Positions 1 to 12,063 are shown, counted from the first letter of the stretch. The stretch is 64,000 nucleotides of DNA from Schistocerca nitens (GCF_023898315.1 NC_064614.1:71684501-71748500); one strand, 5' to 3'. The notes: generated by a model not told the origin, from the sequence alone. Numbers and translations: made by a program.

Positions 1-2340
1 ATCTATTTTTTATGGTATTGAAGAAAATAAATACATATAAAAGCACAAAAGGAGTGTCAGGTGTGTAGAGTTCATAACCCTTAATCTTTTCAAAAGAAAC
101 ATTCAGTGATTATAAAGACGCAAGACGTTCGGAAGTGTTGTGTGGTTTGATGGTGCGATTTGTCGAAAATATTTCTCCGAAGACCTAAATAATTTCACGC
201 CACATCCCATACACATGACACAGCATAGCATTTGGCTGTCCCGATCGATTTCCGCAGAGCGATAAATTATCTTCACTGATTTCAGGTTGCGAAGTTCCAG
301 CAAGGAGACTCAACGAGATCTGCTGCTGCGAAGCGCATATGGTATTACCGTATTCTTTAACTTACGGAGAACAGTAAGCAATACAGACTTCATAACCACC
401 GCAAACGTAGTTCAAAGGAGCAAGCAGTAAAAAGGAATCGCTAAACCAAACCATAAACAAAAATCGGTTAATAATAATACCCAATCGCATTAGTAAAACA
501 CTCATTAAATAATAAAGAGAATAAATTGATGTATAAATCTGATACTTCCCTAATTCTATACTTCGTCATCGTTAGGAAATATCTCCTGGGATTAATGTTT
601 ACCTACCACATATTTGTGATACTAACGATGAAGTCCAGCTGTAGCGGCTGAGCACAGTCACAATTTTAGGAACACCGCATGGGCAATATAAATGCAGCTG
701 GTATACTTACCTTAAGGAACCTGACTCGGTTTAGAAAATACGGGGCCAGTAACCTTCACGGTCGCTAAACACGACGGAACGGCCCCTGCCTAATTACTTT
801 ATACAGCAGACAGGTCTTGGAGCTAAGTCGTTATAATTCATTTTCTCTGGAAACTGGGCATCCTCACGCGAGCCTGCTATTATTCCGTTAGAGAGGATGC
901 GATAAGTCGAGACTTAATTAGCGACTCGTGCACAAATGCTGTTATTCTGATTCAGTTAAGGTAATTGTAGCGCATTCATTCAGGATATGCCAGGGTCTGT
1001 TTTCAGCACCACTGCATCTTCATTCAGCAGTATCTAATACGTGAAATTCATTCGTCCTCCAGTGCTCTAGGACACTAATGTGTGTTTGTCGTTACTACTT
1101 TTTACGCATGAATTTTCCAACTCAGCTATTCTCGGACTCTTTAACCAGCAGCGCTAGACACAGCACGTTAGATTAAGTGCTACGTGAAGTTGATGTATCT
1201 CAAGATGATGTGTAACGCGATTTCGTCAATCATATCCCATCAATATATCATGCTTCTTCATTCCCCCCTCCTCCTCATCCACTCACTAACGCGGGATGTA
1301 GCTCCCCCCCCCCCTCCCCCCCATCTCCAACCGCTTAGACACACACACGGACTCTCATTCCCTTCCTGTAGGTGTCTCTATGTGTGACTCTGTGTGTGTT
1401 TCTGGCCTGTCACGACTTGCATATAAAATAATTCCGTTTTTTACTGTCGTCTGCTGTAAAAATGAAAATTATGATGTATGTTTAAGCTGTAAATGTGTTA
1501 CAATTCGAAATAAAAACAATAACCAAACGTGAATGGCTTGCAAACAAATCGCCAATTTCAGTTGCAGAACACATGATAATATAAATCCAATGAATTGCTA
1601 GGTACATTCAAGTCTCGTGCGCATCATTCATCCTACAGTCGCAACTGCGTTTTCGCGTCACCGGGTATAGTATCAGGTTGAAATGATGGTGCTTTATTTT
1701 ACTAATACTGTAAGATGCATATCCGGATGTAACTGACGCTTAAATATCTGCACGAATGCGGATATCCGCCGATACATCCACATATATCCGTGGTAATAAT
1801 GACTATGTGACTGAATGTTAATCTACAGTATCAGTATTTTTATACTATTTTCAAGATTTTACTTCTGATCAGAGTAACTGCTTAAATGGACAATGTGCGT
1901 CTGTTATAAGAGTAACTGGAAACTTGCGATTTATGAGCATTCCTGAATTTTTTTCAGAACCCAGGTACAGTGGAAGTCGGTTTCCATTCTCAGTTTCTAA
2001 CTACCACAGATCTGTTACTCGACAAAGAGACTGGCAATAACAAGAACAATTCTAGTCACCTCAGAAGGCGCAGTCACGTCGCAGTCCGACGCAGTGCATG
2101 GTGTTAAGTGGCAGTGCAAACGAGCGAAAAAGTGCCTGTTGGTATTGCTGGGTTGGGCCCTTGAAGGTAAACGTTACGGTCGAGTAAGCTGATGGTGTGA
2201 AAACCACATAGAGATGGAAAAGTATTGTGAGGAATGTGACTCGAGTGGCTAGACGCAAAGGGAACACATTAAAAATGTCAGTGTCGATGTAGGAAAATGA
2301 GTTGCCAGACAATACTTTCTGCAGTATTACACTGCCGGGA
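1..2340. other. Unannotated AT-rich DNA
   Basis: I see no recognisable gene or transposon here. Only short ORFs without family motifs occur. The one notable local feature is a C-rich run at 1304-1322 (eleven Cs, a T, then seven Cs), followed by CA/CT-rich DNA up to about 1400. Nothing supports an exon call. Confidence 0.5.
1304..1322. repeat. Poly-C homopolymer tract
   Basis: Eleven consecutive Cs, one T and seven more Cs sit in a pyrimidine-rich stretch. This is a simple low-complexity tract with no gene context. Confidence 0.8.
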
Positions 2341-2359
2341 AAAAAATGCTTCACCCTCA

Positions 2360-3610
2360 AGGACTGCGATCAGTGGCACCAGGGACTGATACGTGCATAT
2401 TGGCAGGTTGTAGTAATTCATTTGTCACGGCCATGAGCAATCAGATGGCGCTCAGGGTTTCGCTCTGCAAGCAGTAACTGTGCTGAGTTTAGAGGCGAAC
2501 AGAGGCTGCAACCTTTATTCTTAGGTACTGCCATACCCCGCCGACGAGTACGTCCTCCAACTATTACAGACATTTGAACAGAGTCACTCTCTGGGCTAGC
2601 GGGAAGCTGGATGGATACATCGAAGGATTGCTACACATGTTGGGAACAATGAATCGGTGGTATGTCGTGGCTTTCAGCACTGGTTAGTGGATCTTTCCCA
2701 CACACGCAGACCAGGTGCTGGATGATCGCGTAGCACGTACGCCCGTCAATATCGAAGCACTGTGCGAACAGCGGTGTCCAACGGAACATCATCCAGGGGA
2801 AGAAATCCACTCGTCATAAGGAAACATCTCCTTGCAACAGGACTAAGATCACACGTGTTTCTGGCCAGGCTGCTGCTGACACGACACTTGCAGTCATGAA
2901 TACGGTGGTGTCGTGAAAGACTGGAGAGTACAATGGCATTCGGTCGTCTTCGTAGATGACATTGGCTTCTGTCTGTGAGTGAAGGACGTACACCTAACGA
3001 CGAAGACCTGAGAAGCGGCCTATTCCACAGCGTGGGGGACCATCAGTTACAACTCGCGGCCACAGCTTGTGGTTCTGCAAGGCAAAGTAAACAGTGCCCA
3101 CTACACTGCTTAGTTTGTTGGATCCATACTGCTGACACATATCGACATAGCAGATTGATTCATCGATGTTGGATTAAGAAAAGTTTTGAGTGCAGGAGAC
3201 CAGTAATTAGGTCTGTTCGACCTTTAAATTCTTACATGATCTGAATTCAGACTGGCTTGGGCCATGTCGGTTTCTATCCTAAGACTATTTATCCACATTA
3301 GTACGAACGAACAGCAAGGTAGTGTGCTTTTTCAGCAAAACAGTGCACGTCTACACACCGTTTATGCGACGCATCGTCTTCTTCGAGGTGTACAACAACT
3401 GCCCTGGGCAGCAAGATTACTAGGTCTCTCGCTTGTCGAACATGTATGGAACATAGTGAAATGAGATTCGCTGAATTGGAACAAGAAATGCAAGGTCGTT
3501 GAGACAAAGTGTCGGAGGATGTCTTTCGGTATATGTATGATCGATTTCATACGGGAGTACACGACTGTGTACTGATGCGACAGTTTGGTCACTGTTTAGT
3601 GTGACACATC
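2360..3610 (+). pseudogene. Decayed Tc1-like transposase and element body
   Basis: This is a degraded DNA transposon of the Tc1 group; an intact transposase would cut and paste DNA at TA sites using a DDE active site. The C-terminal catalytic part can be read at 3264-3464. It shows FQQNSARLHT, where family members have FQQDNARPH, so the second catalytic Asp is now Asn. QLPW follows, then the EHVWN block with the third acidic residue (Glu) kept. Asn to Glu has 32 intervening residues, the same spacing as in the intact Tc1 copy at 40835-41857. Upstream, 2520-2960 keeps scattered transposase-like codons broken by stops and frameshifts. Terminal inverted repeats were not resolved, so the outer limits are approximate. 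It is certainly non-functional. Confidence 0.75.
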
Positions 3611-4356
3611 ACTTGTCATTAAAATGACCTGGTCCTCGAGGGCGTTGCATAAGAAGTATCAACTACCCGATCCCAAAAGTTTTGTGGCAGACAGCTGGAT
3701 TTCAACGCGAGCATGGGAGCTCCCAGGCTGAAAGAGGGCTGTACGTACGATAATAAACTTTCATAACTTTGTTTTTACTGCTTCAGCATGGCCGATGTAC
3801 CGAAACACAGAGACGCTTTTAGTCTATATGTACGCCGCAGTTAGGCCAATATTAGGGCTTAAGGCATGTTTGCATCAGCCTTCTCTCTTTCGTGAGAGGA
3901 GTGGGTCGAGGAACTTCGACATTCGTTGCAGGAAACACAAATAAACGTTTCGTGTGAACAAGCGCTCTTTTGGTAGCCGCAAGAGAGAGGGACTTGCCGT
4001 CATAGTGTAGTGGCGCTACACACTATTTTAGGCAACAGTATTAAGTCTTTAGTGTGAGTGAGTGAAAGCAGCATGGAGGCCGCTTCGGAATATTGTACTC
4101 GTAGTAACAGCGCTGAGCGTCAGCAACGCTACGCTGACAAGTAGGACACAATAACAGAGTTGCAAAGTATGGATAGCTAAGCGCAGAGGTAAACAGCGCA
4201 GCGAAGAATGATGCAGTAAGCGGGTCGTTGACACCACACAGGAGCGAGTCTCTCTCATATGAGAGAGGTTATTTGACACCATGTTTTAGAGAAACAAATT
4301 GGCAGTAATGGAGTGTAAATGAGGCTCAATTTGAGGGCAGGACGTCATAAGATTCG
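3611..4356. other. Unresolved stretch between Tc1 relic and SINE
   Basis: No coding family was recognised. Short CTCTC/GAGAG stretches occur around 3880-3900 and 4240-4265, and it may be the remains of another repeat. I cannot assign a class. Confidence 0.4.
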
Positions 4357-4592
4357 ATTGGTTGGTTGGTTCAGGGGAGGGGACCAAACAGCGAGGTCAT
4401 CAGACCCAACGGCTTAGGGAGAAATGGATAAGAAAGTCGGCTGTGCCCTTTTAAAGGAACTAACCCGGCATTTGCCTGAAGCGATTTAGGGAAACCACGG
4501 AAAACGTAAATCAGGATGGCCGGACGAGGGTTGGAACCGTCGTCCTCCCAAATGCCAGTTCAATGTGCTAACCACAGCGCCACCTCGCTCGG
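4357..4592 (-). mobile_element. tRNA-derived SINE (family C), reverse orientation
   Basis: Read on the minus strand, the element starts near 4592 with a tRNA-like head. The A-box region is GAGGTGGCGCTGTGGTTAGC, and the B-box-like GGTTCCAACCC lies about 45 bases further on. A non-tRNA body follows, ending in a CCAACCAACCAAT tail near 4357. This is the layout of an RNA polymerase III-transcribed SINE mobilised in trans by a LINE. A short piece of the same body is seen at 10204-10256. The tRNA likeness does not make it a tRNA gene. Confidence 0.8.
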
Positions 4593-4796
4593 TAAAGGTT
4601 CGGGGACTTTGCCATCCCTCAGTAATATATTTAAAATACATTGGTAGTATATATAAAATATATTGTGTACTAGAAAGGAATGCAGCTGAGAATCAGGAAC
4701 ATGAACGGCAGATGACTGAATTGCCTTATACTGACTGAATTGTGTAAAACGGACAGAGAGATTAGCGAATGAAGTGTGCTCGTTAACTATGGACGG

Positions 4797-5160
4797 CATC
4801 ATAAAGGAAGTTCGCCAAGGGTCAACAGCACGTGATATGAAAATCATAGAATATGCAGATGACGTGATGATTTGAGAAAAAATGAGCAGAAATCGGGAGA
4901 ACAACTAAATACCTGGCAGAAAGTAATTGAAGGAGCAGGCTTGCAAATAGGTTAAAAAATTAAAGTAATGAAAATCAGCAGGGAAAATTAAAAGATGAAG
5001 AATGTAAATTGTAATGGAAAAATTATTAAAAATGTAGATGCTTTCTAATATCCACGAAGGCAATTAACCAAAAAGGAAGGATCAAGGATGAAATTTTGGA
5101 GAGAACAGAAGATTGTTCAAAATTTCATTTTTGCATATCGGGCTTAATTAGGAAATGGAA
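4797..5160 (+). pseudogene. Reverse-transcriptase relic of a non-LTR retrotransposon
   Basis: Conceptual translation from about 4797 gives a VRQGS-like piece, then EYADDVMI, the catalytic RT box with both aspartates (about 4849-4872). After a stop come QLNTWQKVIEGAGLQIG and a KKEGSRMKF block, which resemble the segment after YADD in LINE RTs. Stops and frameshifts interrupt it throughout. It is a separate, older family from the RTE copy beginning at 5258. The endonuclease and the N-terminal RT are missing. Confidence 0.6.
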
Positions 5161-5167
5161 AATACCT

Positions 5168-5257
5168 GCTAAAGCCCTACAGTCTGGAACCGCGCGACCC
5201 CTACGGTCGCAGGTTCTAATCCTGCCTCGGGCAATTATGTGTGTGATATCCTTAGGT
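5168..5257 (+). mobile_element. SINE family A, 5' (tRNA-like) half
   Basis: This tRNA-like head includes CTACAGTCTGGAACCGCG and the B-box region GGTCGCAGGTTC, ending in CTCGGGCAATTATG. It is cut at the 10-bp ATCCTTAGGT (5248-5257), where the RTE element begins. The SINE resumes at 7651 after a second copy of the same 10 bp. The first bases of the head are missing or decayed. Confidence 0.85.
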
Positions 5258-5279
5258 CGTTATCAGTTATCAAGAGAAA

Positions 5280-6392
5280 GAAAACTGGCGTTCTACGGAT
5301 CGGAGCGTGGAATGTCAGATCCCTTAATCGGGCAGGTAGATTAGAAAGTTTAGGTTACAGTTAGATATAGTGGGAATTAGTGAAGTTCGGTGGCAGGAGG
5401 AACAAGACTTCTGGTCAGGTGACTACAGAGTTATAAACACAAAAAGAAATAGGGGTAATGCAGGAGTAGGTTTAATAATGAATAGGAAAACAGGAATGCG
5501 GGTAAGCTACTACAAACAGCATAGTGAACGCATTATTGTGGCCAAGACAGATACGAAGTCCACGCCTACTACAGTAGTACAAGTTTATATGCCAACTAGC
5601 TCTGCAGATGACGAAGAAATTGAAGAAATGGATGATAAAATAAAAGAAATTATTCAGATAGTAAAAGGTGACGAAAATTTAATAGTCATGGGTGACTGGA
5701 ATTCGGTAGTAGGAAAAGGGAGAGAAGGGATCATAGTAGGTGAATATGGATTGGGGCTAAGAAATGAAAGAGGAAGCCGCCTGGTAGAATTTTGCACAGA
5801 GCACAACTTAATCATAGCTAACACTTGGTTCAAGAATCATAAAAGAAGGCTGTATACATGGAAGAAGCCTGGAGATACTAGAAAGTATCAGATAAATTAT
5901 ATAATGGTAAGACAGAGATTTCGGAACCAGGTTTTAAATTGTAAGACATTTCCAGGGTCAGATCTGGACTCTGACCACAATCTATTGGCTATGTCCTGTA
6001 GATTAAAACTGAAGAAACTGCAAAAAGGTGGGAATTTAAGGAGATGGGACCTGGATAAACTGACTAAACCAGAGGTTGTACAGAGTTTCAGTGAGAGCTT
6101 AAGGGAACCATTGACAGGAATGGGGGAAAGAAATACAGTAGAAGAAGAATGGGTAGCTTTGAGGGATGAAGTAGTGAAGGCAGCAGAGGATCAAGAAGGT
6201 AAAAAGACGAGGGCTAATAGAAATCCTAGGGTAACAGAAGAGATATTGAATTTAATTGACGAAAGGAGAAAATATAAAAATGCAGTAAATGAAGCAGGCA
6301 AAAAGGAATACAGACGTCTCAAAAATGAGATCGACAGGAAGTGCAAAATGGCTAAGCAGGAATGGCAAGAGGACAAATGTAAGGATTTATAG
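5280..6392 (+). pseudogene. RTE endonuclease domain (CFDP2-like), copy 1
   Basis: This is an apurinic/apyrimidinic-type endonuclease that would nick target DNA to prime reverse transcription. The start GAWNVRSLNRAG is readable near 5308, but a small deletion near 5350 shifts the frame. The long open stretch then runs from 5370 (MGISEVRW). Visible motifs in order are GISEVRWQEEQDFW, VVQVYMPTS, GDWNSVVGKGREG (catalytic DxN region), RRLYTWKKPGD, and DSDHNLLAMSC with the catalytic SDH near the end of the domain. The closest named host proteins of this type (craniofacial development protein 2-like) are themselves derived from RTE endonucleases. I infer pseudogene status from the 5' truncation and frameshift. 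Confidence 0.85.
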
Positions 6393-6470
6393 GCTTATCT
6401 CACTAGGGGTAAGATAGACACTGCCTACAGGAAAATTAAAGAGATCTTTGGAGATAAGAGAACCACTTGA

Positions 6471-7511
6471 ATGAACATCAAGAGCTCAGATGGAAACTCA
6501 GTTCTAAGCAAAGGAGGGAAAGCAGAAAGGTGGAACGAGTATATAGAGGGTCTATACAAGAGCGATGTACTTGAGGACAATATTATGGAAATGGAAGAGG
6601 ATGTAGATGAAGATAAAATGGGAGATGCGATACTGCGTGAAGATTTTGACAGAGCACTGAAATACCTGAGTCGAAACAAGGCCCCCGGAGTAGACAGAAT
6701 TCCATTAGAACCACTGACGTCCTTGGGAGAGCCAGTCCTGAGAAAACTCTACCATCTGGTGAGCAAGATGTATGAAACAGGCGAAATACCCTCAGACTTC
6801 AAGAAGAATATAATAATTCCAATCCCAAAGAAAGCAGGTGTTGACAGATGTGAAAATTATCGAACTATCAGTTTAATAAGTCACAGCTGCAAAATACTAA
6901 CAGCAAAGGACTTGGAAGAGCAGTTGAACGGATTGGATAGTGTCTTGAAAGGAGGATATAAGATGAACATCAACAAAAGCAAAACGAGGATAATGGAATG
7001 GAGTCGAATTAAGTCGGGTGATGCTGAGGGAATTAGGTTAGGAAATGAGACACTTAAAGTAGTAAAGGAGGTTTGCTATTGGGGGAGAAAAATAACTGAT
7101 GATGGTCGAAGTAGAGAGGATATAAAATGTAGACTGGCAATGGCAAGGAAATCGTTTCTGAAGAAGAGAAATTTGTTAACATCGAGTATAGATTTAAGTG
7201 TCAGGAAGTTGTTTCTGAAAGTATTTGTATGGAGCGTAACCATGTATGGAAGCGAAACATGGGCGATAAATAATTTGGACAAGAAGAAAATAGAAGCTTT
7301 AGAAATGTGGTGCTACAGAAGAATGCTGAAGATTAGATGGGTAGATCACATAACTAATAAGGAAGTATTGAATAGGATTGGGGAGAAGAGAAGTTTGTGG
7401 GACAACTTGACTAGAAGAAGGGATAGGTTGGTAGGACATGTTCTGAGGCATCAAGGGATCACCAATTTAGTATTGGAGGGCAGAGTGGAGGGTAAAAATC
7501 GTAGAGTGTGA
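6471..7511 (+). pseudogene. RTE reverse transcriptase with core deletion, copy 1
   Basis: A 346-codon open stretch covers the N-terminal RT region (NKAPGVDRIPLEPL, IPIPKKAGVDRCENYRTIS) and the C-terminal region (YGSETWAINN, MWCYRRMLKIRW, RDRLVGHVLRH). The middle is missing: the join near 6900-6905 removes the catalytic F-D-L and F-A-D-D motifs. The deletion is in frame, so the ORF looks long although the enzyme cannot be active. The remaining C-terminal thumb/connection region resembles the one at 17560-17860. Confidence 0.85.
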
Positions 7512-7650
7512 CCAAGAGATGAATACACTAAGCAGATTCAGAAGGATGTAGATTGCGGTAGGTACTGTGAGATGAAGATGCTTGCACAGGATAGAGTAGC
7601 ATGGAGAGTTGCATCAAACCAGTCTCAGGACTGAAGACGACAACAACAAC

Positions 7651-7755
7651 ATCCTTAGGTTGGTTAGGTTTAAGTAGTTCTACGTTTTAGGTGACTGATA
7701 ACCTCAGAAGGTATGTCCCATAGTGCTCAGTCCCATTTGAATCATTTTTGAACCT
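7651..7755 (+). mobile_element. SINE family A, 3' half (continuation of 5168-5257)
   Basis: After the second ATCCTTAGGT copy the SINE tail resumes with TGGTTAGGTTTAAGTAG, then GGTGACTGATAACCTCAG, and ends near GTCCCATAGTGCTCAG and CCATTTGAATC. It matches the tails at 57300-57390 and 58255-58346. Together with 5168-5257 it shows that the RTE landed in a pre-existing SINE. Confidence 0.85.
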
Positions 7756-7774
7756 GCTAATGCCAAGATCAGAT

Positions 7775-8345
7775 CATGACGTATAAGTCATATTATCTGT
7801 CAATTTTGAGTTATGTATCGAAGTGCTGGACAAAAACTGATCTGAGCAGAATACAAGCAACTCTGGTGCGCTTCCTACGAGGGTTCCTGGGGAAGACGAG
7901 AAGGGACGGGATAAGGAACTAGAGAATAGGGAACACCATTCATTTTAAACCCCTAAAAGAAACTATGTAGAGAAATAGACTTAAATTGTTTTGAAAATAA
8001 ATCCGCTTCAGCTGTGCGTTATTTATAAGCAGCATTTTACTTGCACCTGATATGCAGCTAAATTGCAGTCAAATAAGTCGTGTTCATAAATAAAGAACTT
8101 ACTGCTGAAACGGGTTCACCTTCAAAATAGTGTATTCAATCTGTAGCGGCGCTGAATAAAGACTTCCAAGAAGAATCTTATAATGCACAGAATCTGGACG
8201 AAGACCAATTGGGAGATCACGAACAAGACGGAGAGACCAGGTGATAGATGATCAGAGCCAAAGAAGACTGCAATGGGAGATGATGCTGAAAGACTGTGGA
8301 AGCTTGGAACAGACTCTGTCAACGACCTGCATAAGCAGAAACGTT
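7775..8345 (+). pseudogene. C-terminal relic of a non-LTR retrotransposon polyprotein
   Basis: Translation near 7805-7915 gives ILSYVSKCWTKTDLSRIQA and then FLRGFLGKTRRDGIRN. This resembles the post-RT segment (YGSECW...RFLR..LGKTRRDRIRN) of several LINE families. Around 8195-8300 the pieces RTRRRDQVIDDQSQRR and LQWEMMLKD resemble the GRPRTRWRDQ...W segment at the end of such polyproteins. Frameshifts and stops separate the pieces. No catalytic core is present and the family within LINEs is not resolved. Confidence 0.55.
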
Positions 8346-8449
8346 TCAGGAAAAAGAAAAAGATAGAGAAGACTACAATTAAAGGGGTGATCTCGGGTAC
8401 ATCTTATGGTAGTTGAGGACATAACCGTGGTCCTCATATTCGCAATATC

Positions 8450-10200
8450 CCTCAGTTTAAGACATTACTCTGTTCGCTAAAGCTCCAGTTCTAGATGATT
8501 ATCACTACCTACACCAAAGTATTTGGACAATTTGTCTAAAATTCACAGGATAACTGAAACGCTGTTAGACACAAGATTAGGTCTGCTCATTTACACATTA
8601 TGATATCATGAATGTCCCTAATCCTCCTACAAATGTGTCTCTTAACTGTCACATCCGATCGATGACTCACTCACTTGGTGACACTGCCGTCGTACGATTC
8701 TTTGAGCATCCTTGTCGCAACGTGACATGGCTTATGAGTTTGGTATTGATTACGTCCTCGGTAATAGGAGAGTTTGTTATTCACTTCATCGCATATGGCT
8801 GGTTCGGGAACTGCGCGACACGTTGTACTGAAACTTGGCTCGTTACACCCTCATGTGCTGCTCAATACGGCTGTTTAGCCAAGTCGTAAATTAGCTACCG
8901 ACTGACCCTTGAACCAGGTCACCTGTGAATTACCCAGTGGAATTAGAAGCGGAACACCTTTATCTTTACGAGAGGTTGCTATGTATAAAGATACGTTCCA
9001 AATGATAGCTTCTGACATCACGCGATCCCAAACTGGAAACAAATACGTAGCTGCCTAATTCACGTTTATATCTCTGTGTCAGTAACATTAATGAAAGGAT
9101 AGGTGGGCCATATAAAACTTCTCCAAAAAATATTTCTTTTGCCCTTGATGCGGCTGATGTAAGTTGACTTGGGTATTTTAATGTGTGCGAAATATTTTCA
9201 ACGCCAGTTTTACTCTGCGTAGCCTTTGTGAGGAAAATGATGGTACATCACGATATGTACGAAGCATAATACAAGTAAGATAATTTTTTATAACTTGTGT
9301 AGCAGTGAAAGGGAAATAGATATCAGTGCTGAAATTGCCAAACAACATGTTTTCTAATTGAAAAATGAAATGGGCAGAACACATGCTGAAAGCGATGGGC
9401 AGCATACTTTACACATAGCTTATGCTGAGGACAAAACATTATTATGTGAAAGGGACGCATAACTGTAAGCAAAGGAAAAAGTATGAACAATATCAAACTC
9501 GGAGAAGGTACAGGCCAAAGGAGTGAAAAACATTGTGCTGTAAAAATAGAAAGATCACTCATGATGACTAAAGCAACGGAAGCATACAAAATAAACCGGC
9601 GGTTTCGAAGGCAGCATTTTTCAAAAAAAGGGGCTTTGGTGACAAACTTACAAGTGGAACTGAGAAATAAGTGAAGGAAACTATACCGCACGGATAGAGC
9701 ATTGAAAGGGAGTAATATTTTAGCTTTGCGGAAACAAGAGAAAAGGTAACCGTAAGAATCTCAGGGACAGTGCTATAGAAGAGGGTCAAAATTGAGCACA
9801 TTAACTATGAAATGTACAAAACGTAGAAAATAAACACATACACAATCACAATATAACAGGAGACATGTTACTGGGACATTTGCGATGTCATCTACAAATA
9901 TTATAAACGTTTTGGAATGATTAGTAGAGCGGATTGGTCAAAAAGCAAATATACGTACGAGATAACGGAAGACGTTAAATTTAATTATAAGATTAGCACA
10001 AGTTAGAAGGTGCTTATGGCAAGATCGACAGTAATTCATCGTCCACTGGTTGATTAAAGAAGTGCTCGAGATTTTCCGATGCATTACTGTCTTCAGCTAC
10101 AAGTAACCACGTCTCTCCTGAATGTGTATTATGGAGAGCGCAAGTACAGAATGGGAAAGTATGTTTATTTTTTTACAGAGCAACTATACAGACGTTCGTT
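8450..10200. other. Unannotated intergenic DNA
   Basis: No supported gene or repeat. A weak piece around 9400-9450 (plus strand, HIAYAEDKTLL) looks faintly like an RT catalytic box, but its neighbourhood gives no supporting motif, so I do not call it. Confidence 0.4.
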
Positions 10201-10203
10201 TTA

Positions 10204-10256
10204 TGTGATTTAGAGAAACCACGGGAAATATAAATCTGCGTAGTCGAAGGGATGAT
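10204..10256 (-). repeat. Fragment of SINE family C
   Basis: The segment ATTTAGAGAAACCACGGGAA and the following TAAATC...GTCGAAGG resemble positions 4485-4530 of the family C SINE in the same orientation, with several mismatches. Only about 50 bp remain. Confidence 0.5.
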
Positions 10257-10344
10257 TGAAGCGCTGTGTTTTATCAAGGTGCCATATTGCTCATTCCGTA
10301 TGTAATGTGCCTACGTATGTAATTCTTCTTCACTTTCACCCAAG

Positions 10345-11294
10345 ATAGCAATATCATCAGAGAATCTTATATTGGTATCCTTTCACCTTGAATTTTAATT
10401 CCACTCCAGAATATTGCTCTTATTTCCGCCATTGCTTCTTCGATGTACAAGACTACATCCCTGTCTTACACCCTTTCTGATCCGGACTTTTCGTTCTTTG
10501 CTGTCAACCCTTATTACTCCCTCTTGGCTCTTGCACATATTGTATATTATCCGTCTAGCCCTATAGCTTACCCGTGTTTTTCTCAGACTTTCGAACATCT
10601 TGCACCATTTTACACAGTCGAAATTTTCCCAGGTGGACAAATACAATGAACATCTCTCGATTTTTCTTTAGTGTAGCTCCATTATCAACAGCATCGTCAG
10701 AATTGCCTCTCTGGTGCCTTTACCTTTCCTAAAGCCAAACTGATCGTTATCTAACATATTCTCAATTTTCTTTTCCTTTCTTCTGTATATTATTCTTGTC
10801 AGCAACTTGTGTGCATGAGCTGTTAAGATGACTGTGCGGTAATTCTCGCACTTATCAGCTCTTGCAGTCTTCGAAATTGTGTGAATGATACTTTTCCGAA
10901 AGTCAGAGGCTGTGTCGCCAGACTCATACATTCCACACACCAACATCAATTTCCGTTCCGTAGACACTTGCCCCCCTCATTTTAGCAGTTCTAATGGAAT
11001 TTTACTAAACGCTTCTACCTTATTTAATCTTAAGTCTTCCAAAGCTCTCTTACATTCTGGTCCTAATACTGGGTCACCTGTTTCTTCTACGTCGACTCCT
11101 GTTTCTTCTATCACATCAGACAAATCTTTCCCCTCATAGAAGCCTTCAATGTACTCTTTCCATCTATCCGCTCTCTCCTCTGCATTTAACAATGGAATTC
11201 CCGTTGCACTCATAATGTTACCAACTTTGCTTTTAGTTTCACCGAAGGCTGTTTTGACTTTCCTAAACGCTGAGACAGTCCTTGCAACCATCAT
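10345..11294 (-). pseudogene. RTE reverse transcriptase, second family
   Basis: On the minus strand the blocks appear in RT order. A linker with RWKEYIEGFYEG is followed by DFRKSIIHTISKTARADKCENYRTV, DQFGFRKGKGTREAIL (fingers), CTWENFDCVKW (degraded motif A), VIRVDSKERKVRIRKGVRQGCSL (GxRQG motif) and RFSDDIAILGE near 10340-10360. The last keeps both catalytic aspartates of the ADD box, with Ala to Ser. Frameshifts occur near 10660 and 10965. Motif A appears to have lost its first Asp context. The gene is broken and 3'-truncated. Confidence 0.8.
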
Positions 11295-11781
11295 TTCTGT
11301 TTCGAATTCTTTAGATTTTCCATGGAGTCATTTCGGCTTGGCTTCCCTCTATTTAAGGTTTATGTCATTCCTCAGCGAACTGTACTTCCGTATTCCTGAA
11401 TTCTCTGAACATTTTTGTATTTCTTTCTTGCATCGATCGACTGAAGTATTTCCTCTGTTATCCATGGTTTCTTCGCTGTTACCTTCTTCGTAATGTATGT
11501 TTCTCTTTCTATCTTCCGTGACTGCCATTTTTAGAAATGTCCATTCTTTTCCAACTGTAATGCCTACTGAGTTATTCCTTGTTGCTGTATTTGTAGTTTA
11601 GATAACTTCAACTGTATCTCTTCATTTCTCGGTACTTCTGTATCACATATATTTCCGTATTGATTCCCCTTGAGTAATCTCTTAAACTCCAGCCTACTCT
11701 TCATCATTATTACATTGAGATCTGAGTCTATATCTGCTCCTGGGTACGCCTCACAATCCAGTATATGATTTCGGAATCGCT

Positions 11782-12063
11782 TGTAAGTAGGCTGTTTAGG
11801 TTTTTATGTTGGTAACACCACGTAGCGCTCTGTATGAAAATCACTGACTGTGCTGTGTGCAGTCTGTGGCTGGTTGGCGTTGTTGAAATATTCGCTATTG
11901 TAGTGTTGGGCAGTTCGATGTGAACAGCGCACAGCGTTGCGCAGTTGGAGGTGAGCCGCCAGCAGTGGTGGATGTGGGGAGAGAGATGGCCGAATTTTAA
12001 GAGCGGACGATCTGGACGTGTGTCCGCCAGAAAGAGTAAATTTGTAATACTGGATACCACGAA

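Larger units (their letters stand above)
5258..7650 (+). mobile_element. RTE-type LINE copy 1 (5'-truncated, internally deleted)
   Basis: This non-LTR retrotransposon inserted into a SINE. It is bounded by perfect 10-bp duplications ATCCTTAGGT at 5248-5257 and 7651-7660. It begins at CGTTATCAG, a site internal to the longer copy at 14921-18011, so it is 5'-truncated in the way expected of target-primed reverse transcription. It ends in an ACAACAACAAC tail. It carries an AP endonuclease region (5280-6392) and a partial RT region (6471-7511). The RT core is deleted: translation runs from ISLISHSCKILT straight into AKDLEEQL, dropping the fingers/palm and the catalytic ADD box that the copy at 17221 keeps. 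It is non-autonomous now. Confidence 0.9.

Noticed and set aside
1304..1400. Pyrimidine-rich stretch as a splice acceptor tract
   Set aside because: It is a homopolymer followed by low-complexity sequence, and no exon follows.
9400..9450. RT-like box HIAYAEDKTLL on the plus strand
   Set aside because: Only this one motif fits, the second Asp context is altered, and the surrounding translation gives no other RT block.
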